41,043 nt of DNA from Gemmataceae bacterium (GCA_009691845.1 SIAJ01000049.1:1-41043); one strand, 5' to 3'; counted from the first letter of the stretch, positions 25,801 through 32,900 are shown. Numbers and translations: made by a program. Notes: generated by a model from the sequence alone, not told the origin.

Positions 25801-27252
25801 CAGTCGATGGTGCCGCTCACCTCCTCGATGCCTCGCGATCTGATCGGTGGGCCGGTGCTGCCGAAGGAAGAAGGCATGGAAGAGGGTAAGGGCCGCGACA
25901 AGACGCTTGTCACCCGCGTGCTCAATCTGACCGGTGCGGACGTGGTCGAGGTCATTTATGCCGACACCCGTCGGCCGATGGGTGCCACGGCGAGCCTGGC
26001 GGCGAAGGCCCGCTTGCTAACCGATGGCCAATTGACCTGCACGGACTCCGAGTACCAGAAGGAAATCACGGCCGTCCATGTTGGCGAACGGCTCTTCCTG
26101 AAAGTCATCGATGCCGATCTCGATCGCACGCCGAACCGCGATACGGCGAAGGTTCGCATCAAGACCAAACGGGGCGAAGACGAAGTCGTCGAACTGATCG
26201 AGACTCTTTCGCATAGCGGCATCTTCACCGGTTCCGTACTGCTAAGCCCGGTCGAGAAGCCCACGGCCGGAAACCTGAAAGTAGAGACATCAATGATCGA
26301 GTGCTACTTCGGCGACACCCTCGAAGCGACCTACGAGGATGAACGATCCGCCAGTGGCACGGAGGGGAAATTCATTTCGACCGTCACGGTCGCGGTAGTA
26401 ATCGGCACCGATGGCAAGCTACAAGCTTTCAGCAAGCTCTTTAGCGATGAGGCGCTGGCCGTCGAAACTCAGTTCCACATCGCGGAGAGCCACTTCGAAC
26501 TCTTCAAGAGTCACACGGCCCTCGGTCGCGAGCCGGAAGCACGAGCGGATCTGGAAGCGGGTCGTCGCGTGTTGCGAGAAGTGATCGCGGACTACCCGAA
26601 TCCGAAGTACACGCCGCGCGTGTCGTATTTGCTCGGCCAATTCGCTCAGGAATTGAAGCAGTACGGCGAAGCGGTCCAGGCGTACCAAACCATCGTGAAG
26701 CAATACCCGGACCACGTGTTGGCCCCGGATGCCCAGTTCAAGTTGGCCCAGAGTTACGAAGAAGCCGGCGAGTTCAACCAGGCTCTGGAGGCCTACGTGA
26801 CTCTGGCGGCCACGTATCCCAAGAACCCGCTGATCGCGAACGTAATGGTCCGCATCGGCGAGCACTTCTACAAGGCCGAGAATTTTAAGGTGGCCGCCCA
26901 GGTGGGTGAAAAATTCCTGGAGAAGTTCGAAGGACACAAATGGGGGCCAAAGATGGCCTTCCGCGTCGGCCAGTGCCATTACAAGGACAAGTCCTACGAC
27001 AAGGCCGCCGAGATGTTCGATAAGTTCGTCAAGCAGTTCCGCGAAGATCCGCTCGCCTCGGACGCGATGTTCTGGGCCGGCGAAAGTTACCGAACGGCCG
27101 GCAACATGAAGAAAGCTTTCGAGAGCTACAACAAGTGCCGCTGGGACTACCCCTCGACCGAGCCCGCCAAGTACGCCCGCGGCCGATTGGCATTGCCCGA
27201 GATGTTGCGGCAGTTCGAAGAAGCATCGTCGGGGTTAGATGGAAAGAATTAA
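19861..27252 (+). CDS. Giant secreted TPR / beta-module / TPR protein (2463 aa)
   Basis: A short signal peptide (MNIRTLAFAALFLAVLGVVVAQQ) is followed by about 1100 residues of TPR-like helices. The middle holds about five copies of an acidic beta module, near residues 1160-1250, 1311-1365 plus 1680-1725, 1761-1860, 1910-2045 and 2077-2185. Their pattern is VxVxDxD…VxVKL…LTET…SGxFxG…GDxxxxxYxD. Between 1376 and 1670 a region with discoidin-like stretches (RVTIWTPDAKRNAPVRMTLE; RYVRAVIHEYRGEAVAINHV) flanks a PA14-like stretch (FAVQGEKTAVMVDGRLELP…AGTHVVTIFAA). The C-terminus (2197-2455) is clear TPR (YLLGQFAQELKQYGEAVQAY, DAQFKLAQSYEEAGEFNQAL). The architecture matches the preceding gene, from which it is separated by 63 bp. 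The likely location is the periplasm or cell surface; partners are inferred to be the ExbB/ExbD proteins downstream. Confidence 0.8.
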   Translation: MNIRTLAFAALFLAVLGVVVAQQTTPPAGKEKAKGPDVNENEIDTIGKQAAALEAQLAKASSTSKEGAEVQLKLIDLYHTNGRPFGLVRAATLFVAQHVTHARHKDVMLKLIDALQVTGRNKELIATGRQYLTRHPADPACAEVERWLAALLRRGGDYAGTAAIQEAHWKRLGPTPEGRRSGADAIGLYFAVANPESFAKAAALGEDMLDKLPAGGPATAAGWSALDAQERLSLWAKANIVGTKLLAKSPPPTPYYLQYLNARMAENYSRLGQRENAVEGWKRALAVVNTPARPDLQMRLIEELFQTNPKPPAFEPFVAAYVAKYPDRPDRFAAQIRLASVLVTNKEPARAEQILAAVLPFDARSHSASSAYVQLFGAEPDLNVRKARLAVAEQTLRAAIPRATSLATAASLRYSLALELLRDRAVNVPAAKAVARELAFSFPVNDGTVGGSVNWLLDAAADDAEFNADVAQVVAARRRFPWITTYHATLGAWATARATNKELAKRAQVARVELAKSDKEPINADWLAFERANANVWSPQAAAARAKLIEPARIAAYPDDLANDLLYQQQYFYRHYAPDAQRVKSIDIARDWTTRLPKSFDAATSYLNWSTDHVKPEAFKPAAAVILKLEPTSLSTDISRRLFTVAGHFKDVPLAQQTWAWTKKMFEKYGYDNNAAAGMGDVLTGLNLKVEAKECWDRALTGNPDTTDFSQCAARLVALLPELDKPKFLDTLLVKDSGFHFSFATARADYMVKLLDIDGAARLLGPAADKVRDRAFGAQSPDADYVTFNAWMNAARADLKATPAIKRKLFTLIRDLKIARSSMTAQAALLELDDAAGQLPPMKKLLALSECIFLGYGDATDFDLLTPYAQAAMGRKDHLAAATLMGGMLGMFQGLDEGRRKTGRDLLTQAYTRLGAAGGAVIDEKSPIAPLLSAALQLRLGDQKLAFETYLAHLKLFDEHRAEVPVDLLVFVCESHIASGGEENHTRVEDILRAWLIKNAEIKEVDEVEKARVQLLLGRNYFRAKRFDLARAEFTTLLNRYAKTPQAIDADFGIGESFMEQKVYDQAEQAFERLAGSRERDVVIRAEFLRGVLASRRGDLDEARAIFRAVLERVPNLELANQALFNLSEVYGAEQRYVDQLEMLRTVGRLGRASKRYHTPGEPLSIVVQDSDLGVSRGHSRIPVRITTEPGGDVETLFLISGGAGKGLFRADLETRLGTAAKNDRVLQLTGKDIIRVDYPPEFKKEFKDAPLPDAEIRIASDGKLDVGSGKIIDEDEETFSKRLEREAKGDKDEDKRKGLARPKDQVKPGNVVYLRVKDADRDVTDQPDTVTVKLVAASGDQVSVVLTETGPHTGWFEGTAKTGELPAGALATNTAIDHSPLMSIDKDQKSAWLSEPDGATPKILSIDMKDLKRADRVTIWTPDAKRNAPVRMTLEGSDDGRLWFRLAGTHPDAKVEPVVGMPDVMSARIYEGGAAQGYTTWEQVVAQTKNVKATAEGKAADLFWARLPDEKAKKAVSIVWHGKIVQRKSGSARFAVQGEKTAVMVDGRLELPVGAGGRFADVYLDAGTHVVTIFAAAGPNTNTLEARWSSGDATSELVEPVPFRELDFDLARPEAKSVAIARPFGEGVADKDGLSWNFQFAPISLRYVRAVIHEYRGEAVAINHVEISDTEKKVLHIPTEADLLSLSTNNILEIAGGDIVTATYVDDVNLTGGSRLLSGKLTATYHNGYLTPIAYDFLKTSAGDVYTVRKELLRIDPGERVIIEVTDFDADETAAPDKIKVQVVLNDGTPIDLEATETAENSGVFTKEVDTAAMAAEGKIVVKPGDRLYLRYSDRQNTVPGHSAIRESVVYVAEPTPGRVRVTETRATRPVQMLGAPPVDPAPILRYIPATPGETDPNLVAGVAFDAPFTIEVIDRDAAKDSRSKVTVKLKTTAGAEIEVDCVIDDRRLGATTQDKAGTALQEGRFVGQVIMQLGGKDSQSMVPLTSSMPRDLIGGPVLPKEEGMEEGKGRDKTLVTRVLNLTGADVVEVIYADTRRPMGATASLAAKARLLTDGQLTCTDSEYQKEITAVHVGERLFLKVIDADLDRTPNRDTAKVRIKTKRGEDEVVELIETLSHSGIFTGSVLLSPVEKPTAGNLKVETSMIECYFGDTLEATYEDERSASGTEGKFISTVTVAVVIGTDGKLQAFSKLFSDEALAVETQFHIAESHFELFKSHTALGREPEARADLEAGRRVLREVIADYPNPKYTPRVSYLLGQFAQELKQYGEAVQAYQTIVKQYPDHVLAPDAQFKLAQSYEEAGEFNQALEAYVTLAATYPKNPLIANVMVRIGEHFYKAENFKVAAQVGEKFLEKFEGHKWGPKMAFRVGQCHYKDKSYDKAAEMFDKFVKQFREDPLASDAMFWAGESYRTAGNMKKAFESYNKCRWDYPSTEPAKYARGRLALPEMLRQFEEASSGLDGKN

Positions 27253-27267
27253 GAGTCCCTTGCGATA

Positions 27268-27375
27268 GTAGTAGGCACACTTCGTATGCCGTCGTTCGAA
27301 TGGAAAACGACGTGTGCCTGCTGCATTGAAGCGTGAGATCGTATCGTCGGCACACGGAGTGTGCCGACTACTTTG
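27268..27375. repeat. Composite hairpin plus palindromic element copy 2
   Basis: GTAGTAGGCACAC (27268-27280) pairs with 27312-27324 at 11 of 13 positions, with an inner stem GTCGTT/AACGAC (27291-27296 with 27306-27311). Immediately after comes a perfect palindrome, GTCGGCACAC with its complement around GGA (27346-27368), which shares 29 of 31 bases with the element at 4432-4461. Both lie between the giant TPR gene and the ExbB gene. Confidence 0.85.
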
Positions 27376-27398
27376 AAGCCTGCCTGCCGGAATTCATT

Positions 27399-28163
27399 AT
27401 GCATTCGTTCTTCGCACAAGCCGCCGCCGGATCGCACACCCCAACGACGCCAGATTTCTGGCATTCGGGCGCGATGGGGTACATGCTCGATGGTGGCATC
27501 TTCATGTGGCCGATTTTGCTTCTGGCCATTCTGGGCATGGGGATCGTCATCGAACGGTTTCGCACTCTCTGGATGGTCGGTGCCGATAGCAGTGCACTCC
27601 GGGCTCAAGTGTTGCAACTTCTGCACGATGGGCGGGTCGATGAGGCAATGGAATTGTGTGCCAACTCGCGTGGTCCGGTGCCAGCGATCCTGACCGTCGG
27701 CCTGCGTCGTTACGAGCTGCTGCGAAAGTTGAACTACGATCCGGCCCGCATCGAAGAGCAAGTCGACAAGGCCATGGACGAATACAGCGTTCACATCACG
27801 GCGGCACTGGAAAAACACCTGCCGCTCTTGGCGATGATCTCGAATGTCGCACCCATGCTCGGCTCGGCCGGCACAGTCGTCGGCATGGTGGTCTTGTTCA
27901 AGGGCATCGTCGAAAAGTTTGGCACGGAGAACATCATCCTGACGGCCGCGGATGGCATCAAGCTCAAGCTCATCGTCACCATTTGGGGCCTGGTCGTCGC
28001 GATTCCGGCGTACATGTTTTACAACCACTTTTCGACGGTCGTAAATCGGTACATGCTGGAAGCAGAGGAAACCGCATCGCAGTTGATCGAGGCCTTGACG
28101 TTCAAGCTGGCTGGCGAACCGGTGGAGAGTTCGCCTGGCGTCGCACGTCGGGCGGCGAAGTAA
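27399..28163 (+). CDS. MotA/TolQ/ExbB family proton channel protein
   Basis: The 254-residue protein has three membrane segments: GGIFMWPILLLAILGMGIVI, then LLAMISNVAPMLGSAGTVVG within the second, and LIVTIWGLVVAIPAYMFYNH. The second carries the family's AP-x-LG-x-x-GTV-x-GM signature. With ExbD/TolR partners such proteins use the proton-motive force to power outer-membrane or envelope work. The frame extends upstream to 27333, but those 22 codons are the palindromic repeat, so I start at MHSFFAQAAAG (27399). The next two genes encode ExbD-like proteins, and the two TPR genes lie immediately upstream. It could equally be called TolQ-like; no TonB, TolA or TolB gene is visible in the window. 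Confidence 0.88.
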   Translation: MHSFFAQAAAGSHTPTTPDFWHSGAMGYMLDGGIFMWPILLLAILGMGIVIERFRTLWMVGADSSALRAQVLQLLHDGRVDEAMELCANSRGPVPAILTVGLRRYELLRKLNYDPARIEEQVDKAMDEYSVHITAALEKHLPLLAMISNVAPMLGSAGTVVGMVVLFKGIVEKFGTENIILTAADGIKLKLIVTIWGLVVAIPAYMFYNHFSTVVNRYMLEAEETASQLIEALTFKLAGEPVESSPGVARRAAK

Positions 28164-28173
28164 TTGGATTTCT

Positions 28174-28274
28174 CCCCTTCCCGAAAAGGGATGGGGCCAG
28201 GGGTTATGTGAATCGCTCGTGGGTACGACGACTTCACCGGACCCCCTCAACCCCCTTCCCGAAAAGGGATGGGG
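28174..28274. repeat. Pair of identical short hairpins flanking the ExbB-ExbD gap
   Basis: Identical 23-base elements at 28174-28196 and 28252-28274 (core CCCTTCCCGAAAAGGGATGG) each form a stem of eight or nine pairs around GAAAA. The second copy abuts the first ExbD gene and supplies a spurious upstream ATG at 28269. Confidence 0.8.
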
Positions 28275-28286
28275 AAGAAAGAACGG

Positions 28287-28748
28287 ATGGCGGCAGGCGC
28301 AACGATCGAAGCCGGCAACAAGAGCGGACGCAATAAAGCGTCGGCCATGCAGACCGCTTGGGTGTTGAACTTGCTCACGGATTTGGCGTTTAACCTGCTG
28401 ATCTTCTTCGTCGTTTGTGCCTCGACGACGCCGGAAAAAGGCAGACCGCAGCACATGCCCAGTGCCAGCAAGGACAAAGCGAACGAAACGAAATCGCAAA
28501 CCGTGGAAGTGGCCTTAACGCGAACGACGGTAACGATCAACGGGGCCGAGGTTGCCAGCAAGGACTTTACTGGGAAGCTCAAGGAACTGCTGGATGTCAA
28601 AACGAAGCCGGAAGACCGAATTGTGGTTGTGAAGAGCACCAAGGACACCCCGTACAGGCACTGGATTCGTGTAACTGGAATGGTCGAGGAGGCAGGCGGA
28701 GTCATCACGCTACAACTGGAAGAAGAGAAGGAAATAACGGTTCGTTGA
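28287..28748 (+). CDS. ExbD/TolR family protein, first copy
   Basis: The 153-residue protein has one N-terminal membrane segment, LNLLTDLAFNLLIFFVVCAS. Its Asp corresponds to the protonatable Asp of ExbD/TolR. A periplasmic domain of about 100 residues follows, with the usual beta-alpha pattern (VEVALTRTTVTINGAEV … DRIVVVKSTKDTPYRHWIRV). It would form the stator-like complex with the ExbB-like protein. I place the start at 28287 (MAAGATIEAG), because the ATG at 28269 is the end of a hairpin repeat; neither has a strong Shine-Dalgarno site. The next gene is a second, shorter ExbD. Confidence 0.85.
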   Translation: MAAGATIEAGNKSGRNKASAMQTAWVLNLLTDLAFNLLIFFVVCASTTPEKGRPQHMPSASKDKANETKSQTVEVALTRTTVTINGAEVASKDFTGKLKELLDVKTKPEDRIVVVKSTKDTPYRHWIRVTGMVEEAGGVITLQLEEEKEITVR

Positions 28749-28759
28749 CTTAGTGTTGC

Positions 28760-28784
28760 TCCCCCTCTCCGTTACGGGGAGGAG
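28760..28784. repeat. Intergenic hairpin between the two ExbD genes
   Basis: CCTCTCC and GGGGAGG pair around GTTAC (one wobble pair). It has the same form as the hairpins at 19803-19832 and 32933-32977. No T-tract follows it on the + strand. Confidence 0.55.
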
Positions 28785-28874
28785 GGAGGGGGTTGAGGGG
28801 ACGGGTTTTCGCGAGAGCAGCCCAAATCCCCCTGTCCCCCTCGTCCGAAGCAGCGAGAGAGAAGAAAGAAGTTC

Positions 28875-29279
28875 ATGCGTTTCCAACGGCGAAAACTCGG
28901 CATCACCCCGCCATATGTATCGATGGCCGATATCGCCTTTAATCTTGTGCTATTCTTCGTGATTCTTGCCAAGACGCAGGACGATAGCCATATTGTCTGG
29001 GAGCCTGCCGATGCACCCGGTGCCAAGCCCGCACCGGTTTCTCGAGTTTCTATCTCCGTGGACAAGGACAATCGGGTATATTTCAATGGTAAGCAGGCAG
29101 GGGTTCGCGACCTGGCTTCGCTCGTGGAGAAGGAACTTGCGAACCTGAATCCAAAGGATCGTGCCGTCCTGCTGAAGATTCACAAGGAAACGCTGGCGGC
29201 AACCTTTGAGCCGATCCTGGAAGCAGTCAGTCAAGCCGGTGGCGAAGTGGTACATGTGATTGAGGATGAACGAAAGTAG
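28875..29279 (+). CDS. ExbD/TolR family protein, second copy
   Basis: The 134-residue protein has a very short cytoplasmic tail, then the membrane segment YVSMADIAFNLVLFFVILAK with the conserved Asp, and a periplasmic domain (VSRVSISVDKDNRVYFNGKQ … DRAVLLKIHKETLAATFEPI). It is about 126 bp downstream of the first ExbD and diverged from it. Two different ExbD proteins with one ExbB suggest a hetero-dimeric plug, as known for some ExbB-ExbD1-ExbD2 sets; that is an inference here. Confidence 0.87.
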   Translation: MRFQRRKLGITPPYVSMADIAFNLVLFFVILAKTQDDSHIVWEPADAPGAKPAPVSRVSISVDKDNRVYFNGKQAGVRDLASLVEKELANLNPKDRAVLLKIHKETLAATFEPILEAVSQAGGEVVHVIEDERK

Positions 29280-29364
29280 TCGAAGTGAAAAATTGGAAGT
29301 GAAATGCGTTTTGCCTTTGCATTGATCACTCTTAGCTTTTTGCTTTCTTCCGAACCAGATGTTT

Positions 29365-29371
29365 AAGGAGG
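29365..29371 (+). promoter_or_regulatory. Strong Shine-Dalgarno site deciding a GTG start
   Basis: AAGGAGG lies seven bases before the GTG at 29379. It is the best ribosome-binding site in the window and supports the GTG over later ATG codons. Confidence 0.85.
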
Positions 29372-29378
29372 ATATACG

Positions 29379-31520
29379 GTGAAAGGTCTCTTGTTCTCGA
29401 TTCCCTTGGCACTGGCAACGCTCGCGTTCCTGGCATCTCCCGCGCTTTCGGCTCCGCCGACTATTGATCCGGGTGTGACGGCCAAGAAGGTCGATGCCTT
29501 GCTGTCCCAGGAGAACTCGGCTGCGCCGAAAACGCTTGATGCCGAGGTCGTTTCCGACCTCGCCTTCCTGCGCCGGCTCACGCTCGACCTGTCCGGTCGC
29601 ATCCCTTCCGAAACCGAGATTCAGAAGTATCTCGCTGCACCGGCTGACAGTCGCCGGGCGAAGGCGATCGCCGAGTTCATGGGTAACGATCAGTTCGCCG
29701 ACCGCTGGGCCGTGTTCTTCGGCGACCTGCTTCGCGTTCGCTACAACGCGGACGGCGGAGCGGCATTCCAAGCATTCGTCCACGAGGCGATTCGCACCAA
29801 TACTCCTTACGACGTTCTAACCCGTCGTTTGATCGCCGCCTCCGGCCGAGCCAACACCCAGGCTGAAACCGGATTCGTGCTCAACGACGAAGCCGATGCC
29901 ATGGCCCTCACCGGCGTCGTTTCGCAAGTGTTCATGGGCGTGCGAATTTCCTGTGCCCAGTGCCACAACCATCCGTTCGATACCTGGACCCGCGAGCAGT
30001 TCTACCAACTGGCCGCCTTCTTCGGGAAAACGCAACGCGTGGAACACCGGGTCAAGATGCAGATCCTTGGCATCTTCCTGAACGAACGGACCGAGACCAC
30101 GATCCTGTGGCCGCCCGAAGACAAGGCTCAGGGCAAGCCACGCACGGTCGTGAAGGCGAAGTTCCCATTCGAGCTGGACGAGACCGATGGACCGAACAAG
30201 CACCTCGCCCGCATCAAGGAACTGCGCGACTTTCAAACCGCCGAAGCCAAAGCCAGGGCCGCGAAGGCCGGCACTTCCGTCGATGATCTCATCGAAGGTG
30301 GAGGCAAAGTCACGAATAAAGGCGACCTGTCCGACGTGACCGAAGAAGCCAACGCTGCCCGCAGAAAGATCGACCTGCAAGGTGATCTCTACCGTGCCAG
30401 CGAATTACGTCGACAACTCGCGGAGTTCGTGACCGATCCCCGCAACCGTTCCTATTCCCGCTCGATGGTCAATCGAGTGTGGGCGGAACTGATGGGTCGC
30501 GGGTTCGTGAATCAGGTGGATGATTTCCGCAACGACAATCCGCCAAGTCATCCGAAGACGCTCGACTTCCTGGCCGACGAATTCGTGGCCAGTGGGTTCG
30601 ACTTCCGCTTCCTGGTTGAGTCGATCGTTCGCACCTCGACTTATCAGCGCGGCCATCTGCCGGGAACGATCGCGGCCCCGGAACGGCTGGCTGCCGAGAA
30701 AGCGTTCACGGCTCTGCCGACACGACGCATGAACGGCGAAGCCCTGTTCGATAGCATCGTGGTGGCCGGGCACTTGTTCAAGCCGAAGCATCCGCCCGGA
30801 TCGAACATGACGACCGTCCTGAGCTACACGCAAGTGGCTGTAGCCGTGAAGGAAGACCTCTCCAAGCCGGGGTCGAAGCCAAAGGCGGGCGATACCGCCA
30901 TGCCTGCACCGCCGAAGGTCGTGGCTGGTGCTTACGATTTGGAACGTGGTATCGAAGTCGACTTCAAGAAAGCCCTCAAGAAGAACGATGGGCTCGAAGT
31001 CGATCAGATGACCGCGAAGTCCGCTGAAGAACTCGAAGCTGAAATGATGATGAAGAGTGGCCGCATGCCAGCCGGCACGCGGGTTCGCTACATCACGAAG
31101 GAACTGAAGACGATCGTCGACGATAACCCGCAGTTTGCCAGCTCCATGCGGATGGCCTCGCCGGCTCCGACTGGGCACTTCCTGCGTGTGTTCGGCCAAA
31201 CGGATCGGGCAACGCTCGACGAACGACGCGACCACAATCCGTCGATGCGTCAGGCACTGATGATGCTCAACGGCAAGCTGACCAACGAGGCCGCCCGCGT
31301 GGGCTCGCTGGAACCGGTCTATAAGTTGATCAGTGGTGCCAAGGCCGATGTGGACGCGGCTATCAAATTCGTGTATCGCGAAACCATGACCCGCGAGCCA
31401 ACGGCCGACGAAGTGGCCGACGCGAAGGCGATTTTGAAAGAGGCGGCCACTCCGGTTGATGGCCTGGCCGACCTGCGTTGGGCGCTTTTGAATAGCAATG
31501 AGTTCCGGTTCATCCCATAA
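29379..31520 (+). CDS. Secreted DUF1549/DUF1553 protein with CxxCH motif
   Basis: The 713-residue protein begins with a signal peptide (MKGLLFSIPLALATLAFLAS…ALSA). A DUF1549 region follows (FLRRLTLDLSGRIPSETEIQ, DRWAVFFGDLLRVRY), then a CAQCH motif at residues 192-196 with NHPFDTW, and a DUF1553 region (YSRSMVNRVWAELMGRGFVN; ends LRWALLNSNEFRFIP). CxxCH followed by HPF matches the stand-alone paralog at 6622, but the middle is longer here, with charged insertions around residues 255-330 and 490-560. These proteins are exported and possibly haem-binding; their role is not established. Unlike the other copy it is followed, after 91 bp, by a DUF1501 gene, the usual pairing. Confidence 0.9.
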   Translation: MKGLLFSIPLALATLAFLASPALSAPPTIDPGVTAKKVDALLSQENSAAPKTLDAEVVSDLAFLRRLTLDLSGRIPSETEIQKYLAAPADSRRAKAIAEFMGNDQFADRWAVFFGDLLRVRYNADGGAAFQAFVHEAIRTNTPYDVLTRRLIAASGRANTQAETGFVLNDEADAMALTGVVSQVFMGVRISCAQCHNHPFDTWTREQFYQLAAFFGKTQRVEHRVKMQILGIFLNERTETTILWPPEDKAQGKPRTVVKAKFPFELDETDGPNKHLARIKELRDFQTAEAKARAAKAGTSVDDLIEGGGKVTNKGDLSDVTEEANAARRKIDLQGDLYRASELRRQLAEFVTDPRNRSYSRSMVNRVWAELMGRGFVNQVDDFRNDNPPSHPKTLDFLADEFVASGFDFRFLVESIVRTSTYQRGHLPGTIAAPERLAAEKAFTALPTRRMNGEALFDSIVVAGHLFKPKHPPGSNMTTVLSYTQVAVAVKEDLSKPGSKPKAGDTAMPAPPKVVAGAYDLERGIEVDFKKALKKNDGLEVDQMTAKSAEELEAEMMMKSGRMPAGTRVRYITKELKTIVDDNPQFASSMRMASPAPTGHFLRVFGQTDRATLDERRDHNPSMRQALMMLNGKLTNEAARVGSLEPVYKLISGAKADVDAAIKFVYRETMTREPTADEVADAKAILKEAATPVDGLADLRWALLNSNEFRFIP

Positions 31521-31611
31521 TGGGTTCGTGCAAGAAACTTTGACCAACCATATGTGTCACGCTCGGCGTGACTTTCACTAAACCTTACACCTAACCAACG
31601 AGTACCCAGAA

Positions 31612-32880
31612 ATGCTTTCAGAATCTAATGGTTGCCGCGGTTATCGAGTCAGCCGACGAGGGTTCGTCGGTGCCGCCGCTGGCACGTTCCTCGGCATGAA
31701 CATCCGCAGCCTGGTCGCCCGAGCCGGTGAAGACCGCAAGGCAACGGCCGAGCACGTCATTCTGTTTTGGAATGGCGGCGGTATGAGCCACATCGATACG
31801 TTTGACCCGAAACCGGGCCGCGATGTGCAAGGCGACCTCGAGCCGATCAAGACCAGCGTGGCCGGAATCCAGATCTCCGAGATTTTCCCGGAACTCGCTA
31901 AGCAGATGAAGCACATTGCTCTCATCCGCTCCATCGCCGGCACCAACGGCGATCACGGCCGGGCGACCTACCAACTGCAAACCAGCTACGGCCAGAGCAG
32001 CAACCTCCAGCACCCGGGCGTCGGTTCGGTGGTTGTGAGCGAGCGAAAAACGCTTGGCGACCTTCCCGCTTACGTCACCGTTGGCGGCCTGGCTCCGAAG
32101 GCCGGCTACCTCGGCCAAAGCTGCGAGGCTTACTTCGTCGGTCGTCCCGGCGAAAAGGACCCGTACCTCGCGTTCCCCTCGGCCATTGGCGACGTGCGTG
32201 GCAGCAAGCGACTCGACATCCTCAAGCGGATCAACGAGAAGCAGGCTGGCACTCTTCCGACCACGGAAACGGCCGGCACGCAGACCGCTCTCAATGATGC
32301 CGTGCGACTGATGCGCAGCCCGGCTCTCGAAGCCTTTGAAGTCCGCAAAGAGAAGCCAGAGGTTCTCGAACGATACGGCGACAGCGAGTTCGGCCGCTCG
32401 GCCCTGCTGGCCCGTCGGCTCGTCGAGAAGGGCGTTCGCTTCGTGCAAGTGAATCGTGGCGGGTTCGACGTTCACTCGAACGCCTTCCCCGCGATGCGCG
32501 ATCACGGCGAAGTGATGGACCCAGCACTGGCCGCCCTCATCGAGGATTTGGCACAGTCCGGTCTGCTCAAGAAGACCATGATCGTGATGCTCAGCGAGTT
32601 CGGCCGCACGCCGAAGATCAACCTGACCACCGGCCGCGACCACTGGCCATCGGTCTTCAGTTGCATGTTCGCCGGCGGCGGCGTGAAGGGTGGCCAGGTC
32701 ATCGGCTCGTCCGACGAGGACGGCATGAAGCCCAAGGATCGCCCCGTGAAGGTCAGCCATCTGCACGCGAGCATCTGCTCCGCTCTCGGCATCGACCACG
32801 AGAAGGAAGTCATGACGCCACTGCAACGGCCGATGAAGCTCGTTGACAACGGCAAGCGAATCGACGAACTGTTCTCTTGA
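31612..32880 (+). CDS. Tat-exported DUF1501 protein (alkaline-phosphatase/sulfatase-like fold)
   Basis: The 422-residue protein has a twin-arginine signal near the N-terminus (SRRGFV at residues 14-19, followed by GAAAGTFLGMNIRSLVA). DUF1501 landmarks follow: ILFWNGGGMSHIDTFDPKPG, RSIAGTNGDHGRATYQLQTS, GGFDVHSNAFPAMRDHG, VMLSEFGRTPKIN and GRDHWPSVFSCMFAGGG. DUF1501 proteins belong to a sulfatase-like superfamily and are typically encoded beside DUF1549/DUF1553 proteins in planctomycetes. The biochemical activity of these pairs is not known to me. Tat export suggests folding, possibly with a metal, before export. A strong terminator 20 bp after the stop closes the long + strand block. Confidence 0.92.
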   Translation: MLSESNGCRGYRVSRRGFVGAAAGTFLGMNIRSLVARAGEDRKATAEHVILFWNGGGMSHIDTFDPKPGRDVQGDLEPIKTSVAGIQISEIFPELAKQMKHIALIRSIAGTNGDHGRATYQLQTSYGQSSNLQHPGVGSVVVSERKTLGDLPAYVTVGGLAPKAGYLGQSCEAYFVGRPGEKDPYLAFPSAIGDVRGSKRLDILKRINEKQAGTLPTTETAGTQTALNDAVRLMRSPALEAFEVRKEKPEVLERYGDSEFGRSALLARRLVEKGVRFVQVNRGGFDVHSNAFPAMRDHGEVMDPALAALIEDLAQSGLLKKTMIVMLSEFGRTPKINLTTGRDHWPSVFSCMFAGGGVKGGQVIGSSDEDGMKPKDRPVKVSHLHASICSALGIDHEKEVMTPLQRPMKLVDNGKRIDELFS

Positions 32881-32900
32881 ATTGAGAAGTGAAAACGCAG

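Noticed and set aside
27333..27398. Upstream start of the ExbB protein
   Set aside because: The 22 extra residues are the palindromic element copy 2; homologous ExbB proteins begin shortly before the first membrane helix.
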